Part shown: piece by piece, positions 59,078 to 64,000 of the stretch
Layout of the letters: each line of letters opens with the position of its first letter
Numbering within the stretch: the stretch's first letter is position 1
NCBI RefSeq assembly: GCF_017498065.1
Contig: NZ_JAGDFX010000010.1
Span: forward strand, 1-64,000
Source: Oceanisphaera pacifica
Lineage (GTDB): Bacteria; Pseudomonadota; Gammaproteobacteria; Enterobacterales; Aeromonadaceae
Direction: 5' to 3'
DNA: 64,000 nt
Translations under genes and position numbers: made by a program
The notes under the pieces: generated by a model
Database searches by the model: none
What the model saw: the letters and a program-made list of their open reading frames with translations, nothing else
What the model was told of the DNA's origin: nothing

Positions 59078-61078
59078 ATGTACCAATCAAGAATTCGCCT
59101 GTTATTTCGCCTCCTATGGCCGCAATTTATTTGGCTTACGCTCATTTTATTAGGTGCCCGCTATGTGATGTTTCAACAGTTTACTGGCCCATCAGCATTA
59201 GTAGACCAAGCCGATGATATACGCCGTATGTGGATAACTGGCCTAAGGTATGACTTACGCATTGCTGGCATGGCCTTGGCTCCCTTGGTTTTATCTGGAT
59301 TATTGCTGGCGGCTTGGCGCAGTAGTTGGCAACTTTGGCGGCACTTAGCGTTAGGGTTTATTGCCTTAGTGAGCCTGATTGTGGCGGGCTGCGCTATTAG
59401 TAACTTTTATTACTATCAGACCTATCATCGCCATTTTGATGTATTCGCCTTTGGCCTATTTGAAGATGATACATCGGCCGTGTTGGCCAATATGGGGCAA
59501 GATTATCCTATTCTGGCGGCCAGCTTGCTTGCTGTTTTGCTCGCTGCTATTCCTACCCTGTTCGCCTACTATCAATTGCGCACAGCATCAATTAAAGGCG
59601 CCATCTCTTGGCCCTTTTTCATCATCTATGTACTGATTAGCCTGACCCTTGTTTTTGCCTTCGCTCGTGGCAGTTTAGGCACCTTTCCTTTGCGCCGAGG
59701 TAATGCGCAAGTTTCTGAGCTATCGGTACTCAATCAGCTAACACCCAATGCACTGATGGCGCTAGCATGGGCGCGCAAAGATAAAATACACGACGTAAAA
59801 TTTAGCCCGGTTAGCTCTGCAGAGGGCCAAGCTCTGCTAACAACCCTTAACTTTGACTCCCTTAACGGGCAAACACCGCGCAATGATTATGTTAGCCAGT
59901 ATCCGCCCCATGTTGTGGTAGCCATGATGGAGGGGCTGGGCAGTAATATGCTGGCCTTTGATGAGCCTGAGCGCAACGATTTGCTAGGTCGACTACGCCC
60001 CCATTTTGAGCAGGATTTTTTATTTACTCGTTTTTTATCGCAAGATAATGGCACAGCCCCCTCATTAGCGGCGCTGTTCTTTAATAGCCCAGTGCAAAGT
60101 ATTAGCCACTCATCAGCACAAACAGTTGACTTAACTACCCCCTTCGATGTGTATAAAAAAGCGGGGTATCGCAATATTTTTATTTCTCCTGGCAATATGA
60201 TGTGGCGCAACTTGGTTAACTACCTGCCACTGCAAGGGGTTGATGCTGTGTATGACCAAAATGCACTGTTAGAGCATTACCCCGATGCCGAGCAATATAT
60301 GACCGATTGGGGGCTGCCCGATGAATACGCTTACCGCTTAGCCGAAAAGTTATTGGCCGAGTCTGAACAGCCGTTATTTATTAGCATTTTAAGTGTGACT
60401 AATCACCCGCCTTATGTCACACCTAATACCTACACGCCAAAACCGGTTGCCATAACGCCACACTATCAGCGCCACATTGAAGAAGGGGCGATTAAACCAC
60501 ATAATATTTTAACAACCTTTCAGTACGCCTCCGATGCCTTAGGTGGCTTTATCAGTCATATAAAAGATTCAGATTTAGCAAAACGCACCCTGATTGCTGT
60601 AACGGGTGATCACCAAATGCGCCGTGTTAAGGCGTTTTATCCTAACGAACAAGTATTAGACAGGGGCGTACCTTTTTATCTGTATGTACCAGATAATATT
60701 CTTAACACTCGTGATTGGCACTTTGACCCGACACGCGTAGGATCACACAAAGATATTATGCCAACTCTGTATCATTACAGTCTCTCGCAGCAGCCCTACT
60801 TAGCTTTAGGTGGCCGTAATATGTTGGCTACTACTGATGATGCAGCTCGCAACTTTGGCTACAACGTCTTATTGTGGATAGACGCAAAGGGGGCTTATGT
60901 ATTAAATGAATCCCCCGTCTTTTACCCTTGGCTTAATACCGATTCTCTGCAACTTGATGGCGAACAAGCTTATGCTGTGAGCCCGCAGCAAGATAAACGA
61001 ATGGCCGCTTATCCTAAGCTGTTACGCTGGCATATCAATCAACAAGTTAAAGGTGAGCACACCAGTGAAAAGCAATAA
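59078..61078 (+). CDS. LTA synthase/sulfatase family membrane phosphotransferase
   Basis: About 666 residues from the ATG at 59078 (MYQSRIRLLFRLLWPQFIWL); an ATG at 59015 would add 21 residues but lies in the shadow of the mscS terminator. Five N-terminal transmembrane segments (to about residue 195) precede a periplasmic alkaline-phosphatase-like domain. The nucleophile is the Thr of SQDNGTAPSLAALF, with metal ligands in MMEGLGSN, TNHPPY and TGDHQMRR. Gram-negative members transfer phosphoglycerol or phosphoethanolamine to glycans (for example OpgB-like). The acceptor is unknown. Confidence 0.88.
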   Translation: MYQSRIRLLFRLLWPQFIWLTLILLGARYVMFQQFTGPSALVDQADDIRRMWITGLRYDLRIAGMALAPLVLSGLLLAAWRSSWQLWRHLALGFIALVSLIVAGCAISNFYYYQTYHRHFDVFAFGLFEDDTSAVLANMGQDYPILAASLLAVLLAAIPTLFAYYQLRTASIKGAISWPFFIIYVLISLTLVFAFARGSLGTFPLRRGNAQVSELSVLNQLTPNALMALAWARKDKIHDVKFSPVSSAEGQALLTTLNFDSLNGQTPRNDYVSQYPPHVVVAMMEGLGSNMLAFDEPERNDLLGRLRPHFEQDFLFTRFLSQDNGTAPSLAALFFNSPVQSISHSSAQTVDLTTPFDVYKKAGYRNIFISPGNMMWRNLVNYLPLQGVDAVYDQNALLEHYPDAEQYMTDWGLPDEYAYRLAEKLLAESEQPLFISILSVTNHPPYVTPNTYTPKPVAITPHYQRHIEEGAIKPHNILTTFQYASDALGGFISHIKDSDLAKRTLIAVTGDHQMRRVKAFYPNEQVLDRGVPFYLYVPDNILNTRDWHFDPTRVGSHKDIMPTLYHYSLSQQPYLALGGRNMLATTDDAARNFGYNVLLWIDAKGAYVLNESPVFYPWLNTDSLQLDGEQAYAVSPQQDKRMAAYPKLLRWHINQQVKGEHTSEKQ

Positions 61079-61191
61079 TGCTACCTTGGCTAGACTTAAT
61101 AAGCGGCCATTGCATACCATGACCCAATAACGTCTGGTGATGTGTACATTACTCGGTACCAGTTATTCTTATTATCAAAAGAGCGTGAACT

Positions 61192-62082
61192 ATGAATAAA
61201 CAATCCAAACAGCTGCAAAAATTGCTGCTATTTCAGCTTGCGGGTCACCGTTTATTTGGCCTAGGAACGCTGAAAATTCGTGAGATCATGCCGCTGCCTC
61301 ACTTAACTAAGCTGCCTAGCAGCCAAGGAGCTGTGATTGGTACCGCGACTTTTCGTGGTGCAGCTGTACCTATTATTGATATGGCAGCCGCTATTGGTTA
61401 CCCGCCATTAACGGGCGAAGAAAGGGCAAACGCCACTGTTATTGTTACCGATGTTAATCGTACAGAAATCGGCTTTATGGTGCGTAACGTGCAGCGCATA
61501 GTAGAAACCGACTGGAAAGATGTCTCTCCGCCACCCAAAGCGTTAGGGAGAAATGCCTTTATTACCGGCCTTGTAACCATAGATGAAGACCTAATCCAGC
61601 TGTTAGATTTAGAGTTACTACTAGCTAAAGTCTATCCAGAGTCGTTAAGCAGCAAAGATGTATTGCTAAACGATATGGAAGTAGAGACCTTGCGAGGCTT
61701 TTCCATATTGATGGTGGATGACTCTGTGGTGGCGCGCAAACAACTCAGTGTGCTGCTAGATAGTAAAAATATCGACTATCAGGTGACTCACAACGGTAAT
61801 GATGCGTTAGAACGTATGATTAACGCCAGTGAGCAGGGTAATCCAGTTGATATATTGGTTAGCGATATCGAAATGCCTGGGTTAGATGGGTATGAGTTAG
61901 CGTTTCAAATACGTAATAACAAAAGCCTGCATCAGCCCTGGATCATCTTGCACTCATCATTAAGTAGCGAAATGAGCCTAAGCTATGCCGAGCAAGTAGG
62001 TGCCGATAGAGCATTAACCAAGTTTGATGCCCACGAGTTACTGCACACCATGCTCGATGCCGCCGCAGGCCGCAAACAGTAG
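61192..62082 (+). CDS. cheV: Chemotaxis coupling protein CheV
   Basis: 296 residues: CheW-like domain (about 10-150), then a receiver domain (about 169-294) with acidic pair DDS (176-178), phospho-acceptor Asp225 (VSDIEMPGLDG), HSSLSS and TKFD. It links chemoreceptors to CheA and can be phosphorylated by it. No other chemotaxis gene is in the window. It is between the sulfatase gene and pyrE, a place it does not have in E. coli (which lacks cheV). Confidence 0.93.
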   Translation: MNKQSKQLQKLLLFQLAGHRLFGLGTLKIREIMPLPHLTKLPSSQGAVIGTATFRGAAVPIIDMAAAIGYPPLTGEERANATVIVTDVNRTEIGFMVRNVQRIVETDWKDVSPPPKALGRNAFITGLVTIDEDLIQLLDLELLLAKVYPESLSSKDVLLNDMEVETLRGFSILMVDDSVVARKQLSVLLDSKNIDYQVTHNGNDALERMINASEQGNPVDILVSDIEMPGLDGYELAFQIRNNKSLHQPWIILHSSLSSEMSLSYAEQVGADRALTKFDAHELLHTMLDAAAGRKQ

Positions 62083-62104
62083 CGATGGCTGAAAATAATG
62101 CCCA

Positions 62105-62145
62105 GCGCCAGCGAGCCAAGAACAGAGCCTTATGTTAGCTGGCGC
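62105..62145. terminator. Possible bidirectional terminator between cheV and pyrE
   Basis: GCGCCAGC (62105-62112) and GCTGGCGC (62138-62145) form an 8-bp stem with a 25-base loop between convergent genes. There is no strong T tract on either side, so the role is uncertain. Confidence 0.4.
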
Positions 62146-62166
62146 GAGGTACTAGGAGCGACACAT

Positions 62167-62808
62167 TTAAATGCCGTATTGCTCACGGTAGGCTTGCACA
62201 TTGGCTAAGTGCTCGGCCATGTCTGTTTGCTTGCTTAAATACTCAACCAAATCGGCTAAGGTAATAATAGCGGTAACCTCGGCGTTATAATCGCGCTCGA
62301 CTTCTTGAATAGCCGATAACTCGCCCTTGCCCTTCTCTTGGCGGTCCAATGCAATCAACACCCCAGCTAGGTCGGCACCGTTAGCCTGAATAATATCCAT
62401 AGACTCACGAATCGCGGTGCCAGCGGTGATCACATCATCCACCAACATAATACGCCCTTGCAGCGGGCTACCCACCAAGTTGCCACCCTCGCCATGATCT
62501 TTGGCCTCTTTGCGGTTAAAGCAATACGGCACATCTTGGTCGTGTAACTCTGCCAGTTGTACGGCAGTGGCACTGGCAATAGGAATACCCTTGTAAGCGG
62601 GGCCAAACAACACATCATATTGAGTGTTGGCATCCACTAGCGCAGCGGCATAAAAACGGCCTAAGCGAGCTAAGTCACGGCCACTGTTAAATAAACCAGC
62701 ATTAAAGAAGTAAGGGCTAGTACGACCCGATTTTAAGGTAAATTCGCCAAATTTAAGCACGTCTTTACTCATGGCAAATTCAATAAACTCACGCTGATAA
62801 GCTTTCAT
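62167..62808 (-). CDS. pyrE: Orotate phosphoribosyltransferase
   Basis: 213 residues from the ATG at 62808 ([20 protein letters not shown]), as in E. coli. It couples orotate with PRPP to give OMP in pyrimidine synthesis. The PRPP-binding motif is [16 protein letters not shown] (about 120-135). Downstream of rph on the same strand. The pyrE attenuator found after rph in E. coli is not obvious in the 65-base gap. Confidence 0.97.
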   Translation of the reverse strand: MKAYQREFIEFAMSKDVLKFGEFTLKSGRTSPYFFNAGLFNSGRDLARLGRFYAAALVDANTQYDVLFGPAYKGIPIASATAVQLAELHDQDVPYCFNRKEAKDHGEGGNLVGSPLQGRIMLVDDVITAGTAIRESMDIIQANGADLAGVLIALDRQEKGKGELSAIQEVERDYNAEVTAIITLADLVEYLSKQTDMAEHLANVQAYREQYGI

Positions 62809-62856
62809 CAAGTTCTCTCTTAAGATGTGATTAACGACATTAATATATTTTAGTTT

Positions 62857-62885
62857 TATCTTTAGCTGATGGCTTACAGCTGACC
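62857..62885. repeat. TATCTTTAGCTGAT interspersed repeat overlapping the end of rph
   Basis: TATCTTTAGCTGATGGCTTA CAGCTGACC matches 14806-14834 (TATCTTTAGCTGATAGCTTA CGGCTGCCC) at 26 of 29 positions. It covers the last four codons and the stop of rph. Confidence 0.75.
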
Positions 62886-63614
62886 GCTGATAGCTGGCCG
62901 CATGGCTTCACGCTGAATATCGACTAATTCAGCAATCGACTGACTGGCTAGCGCCAACATATCTAACAACTGCTGATGAGTAAAAGGCGCAGCCTCGGCA
63001 GTACCTTGTATTTCTATCATCTCACCTTCAGCTGTCATCACCACGTTCATATCGGTATCGGCACTCACGTCTTCGGTATATTCCAAATCCGCCACCGCTT
63101 GGCCATCAACCATGCCCACAGAAATAGCCGCCACCCAAGTTTTCATCGGGTTTTGGGCAATCATTTTTTGAGCTTTCATCCACTGCGTGGCATAAGCCAA
63201 AGCCACACAAGCCCCGGTAATAGCAGCGGTGCGCGTGCCACCATCGGCTTGAATGACATCACAGTCTAAGGTGATGGTATGCTCACCCAGCTTTTTTAGA
63301 TCGATAGCTGCCCGCAAAGCCCGGGCAATTAATCGTTGAATCTCTAGGGTACGGCCGCCTTGTTTACCGGTGGCCGCTTCACGCCTCATGCGGTTATGGG
63401 TTGAACGTGGCAACATGCTGTATTCTGCATTGACCCAACCTTGGCCTTTGCCACGCAAAAAACGGGGCACACCCTTTTCTACCGAGGCAGTACACAACAC
63501 CTTGGTATCACCAAATTCAACCAACACAGAGCCCTCTGCGTGGCGGGTATAATGAGGCGTAATAGTAACGGGGCGAATTTCACCCACTGCACGGCCGCAA
63601 GCGCGTGTAGACAT
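62874..63614 (-). CDS. rph: Ribonuclease PH
   Basis: 246 residues from the ATG at 63614, with GGAGAG upstream. A phosphorolytic 3'-5' exoribonuclease that trims tRNA precursors. The core blocks [40 protein letters not shown] and [20 protein letters not shown] are intact. The last residues (PAISGQL) and stop codon are written by the interspersed repeat at 62857-62885, so the native C-terminus may have been altered. Confidence 0.96.
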   Translation of the reverse strand: MSTRACGRAVGEIRPVTITPHYTRHAEGSVLVEFGDTKVLCTASVEKGVPRFLRGKGQGWVNAEYSMLPRSTHNRMRREAATGKQGGRTLEIQRLIARALRAAIDLKKLGEHTITLDCDVIQADGGTRTAAITGACVALAYATQWMKAQKMIAQNPMKTWVAAISVGMVDGQAVADLEYTEDVSADTDMNVVMTAEGEMIEIQGTAEAAPFTHQQLLDMLALASQSIAELVDIQREAMRPAISGQL

Positions 63615-63788
63615 GGTACTCTCCAACTTAAATAGAATGATAGCGGCCTAAGGCAAAGCCCACTCGTCGTTATTATAAAGAAACAACTCCGCCATTGCAT
63701 GCAAGCCCTTAGCTAAGCGCAGCATTGCTGTACAGTAAGGCCTTATGCCAAAATTACCTGTTAACGCGCCACTGATATCGAGAGCACT

Positions 63789-64000
63789 ATGATCCACAGT
63801 ATGACCGCCTATGGGCGACAAGAATTTAAGCAAGAATGGGGCACTGCCGTTTGGGAAATCCGTTCTGTTAATCAACGCTATCTAGAAACCTACACCCGTT
63901 TACCCGAGCAGTTTCGTAGCCTAGAGCCATTAATCAAAGAAAAGCTGCGATCCCGCATGCAGCGCGGCAAGGTAGAATGTGCCTTACGCTTTGAGTCAAA
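63789..64000 (+). CDS. yicC: YicC family endoribonuclease, 5' part
   Basis: The visible 70 codons start MIHSMTAYGRQEFKQEWGTA and continue VWEIRSVNQRYLETYTRLPE, QFRSLEPLIKEKLRSRMQRG KVECALRFES, a clear match to E. coli YicC. The gene runs off the right edge. Recent work assigns YicC an endoribonuclease role in small-RNA turnover. It is divergent from rph, as in E. coli. GAGAG lies before the ATG. Confidence 0.95.
   Translation, partial: MIHSMTAYGRQEFKQEWGTAVWEIRSVNQRYLETYTRLPEQFRSLEPLIKEKLRSRMQRGKVECALRFES

Overview
The window is a chromosomal segment of a gammaproteobacterium. The order of its ribosomal genes and of the waaA-coaD-mutM-rpmG-rpmB-radC-coaBC-dut-slmA-pyrE-rph-yicC block follows Escherichia coli. 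The fused argH(A) gene, the Haemophilus-type Kdo kinase and the marine-type intergenic repeats point to a marine or brackish relative of the Aeromonadales (Oceanisphaera, Oceanimonas or Zobellella kind). That genus-level guess is inference and has not been tested.  Layout. 1-750: the 5' end of a 16S rRNA gene on the minus strand with its boxA leader and an rrn promoter. 755-14600: the S10, spc and alpha ribosomal protein operons, all on the minus strand, with 26 ribosomal protein genes plus secY and rpoA, two operon promoters, an S10 leader and an alpha leader. 14841-22445: an arginine locus, argC-argB-argF-argG-argH(A) on the minus strand and argE divergent from it, sharing a double ArgR operator. 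22894-29840: ppc, a sodium:solute symporter of the BASS family, ybaK and a polar amino acid ABC transporter. 29854-36913: lexA with two SOS boxes, followed by a SCO copper chaperone gene and a DinF-type MATE gene, then plsB, ubiA and ubiC. 37049-41087: an orphan FliL-like protein, glpE-glpG, and kbl-tdh. 41184-53210: a TetR regulator divergent from hldD, then the LPS core cluster (two extra GT4 genes, waaF, waaA, kdkA, two more GT9 genes, a waaE-like GT2 gene), ending in coaD and mutM. 53350-63614: a frameshifted periplasmic rhodanese, rpmG-rpmB, radC, coaBC-dut-slmA, then mscS, an LtaS-type sulfatase and cheV, then pyrE and rph. The window ends inside yicC.  How the genes work together. The first quarter builds ribosomes and the core RNA polymerase subunit alpha. 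The arg genes encode acetylglutamate-to-arginine steps, and the acetylglutamate synthase activity is probably carried by the C-terminal domain of ArgH(A). The hldD-to-kdkA genes make and assemble the heptose/Kdo inner core. KdkA together with an OpsX-like heptosyltransferase suggests a single phosphorylated Kdo, as in Haemophilus. plsB, ubiA, ubiC, coaD, coaBC, dut and pyrE are central phospholipid, quinone, CoA and nucleotide genes.  The accessory content is modest. I see no prophage, CRISPR array, intact insertion sequence or recognisable defence system. The most unusual material is a set of short interspersed repeats in nearly every larger intergenic gap, a 65-bp inverted repeat pair that brackets kdkA to coaD, two A/T-rich glycosyltransferase genes inserted between hldD and waaF, and the broken rhodanese locus. 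I do not find a clearly new biological system here.
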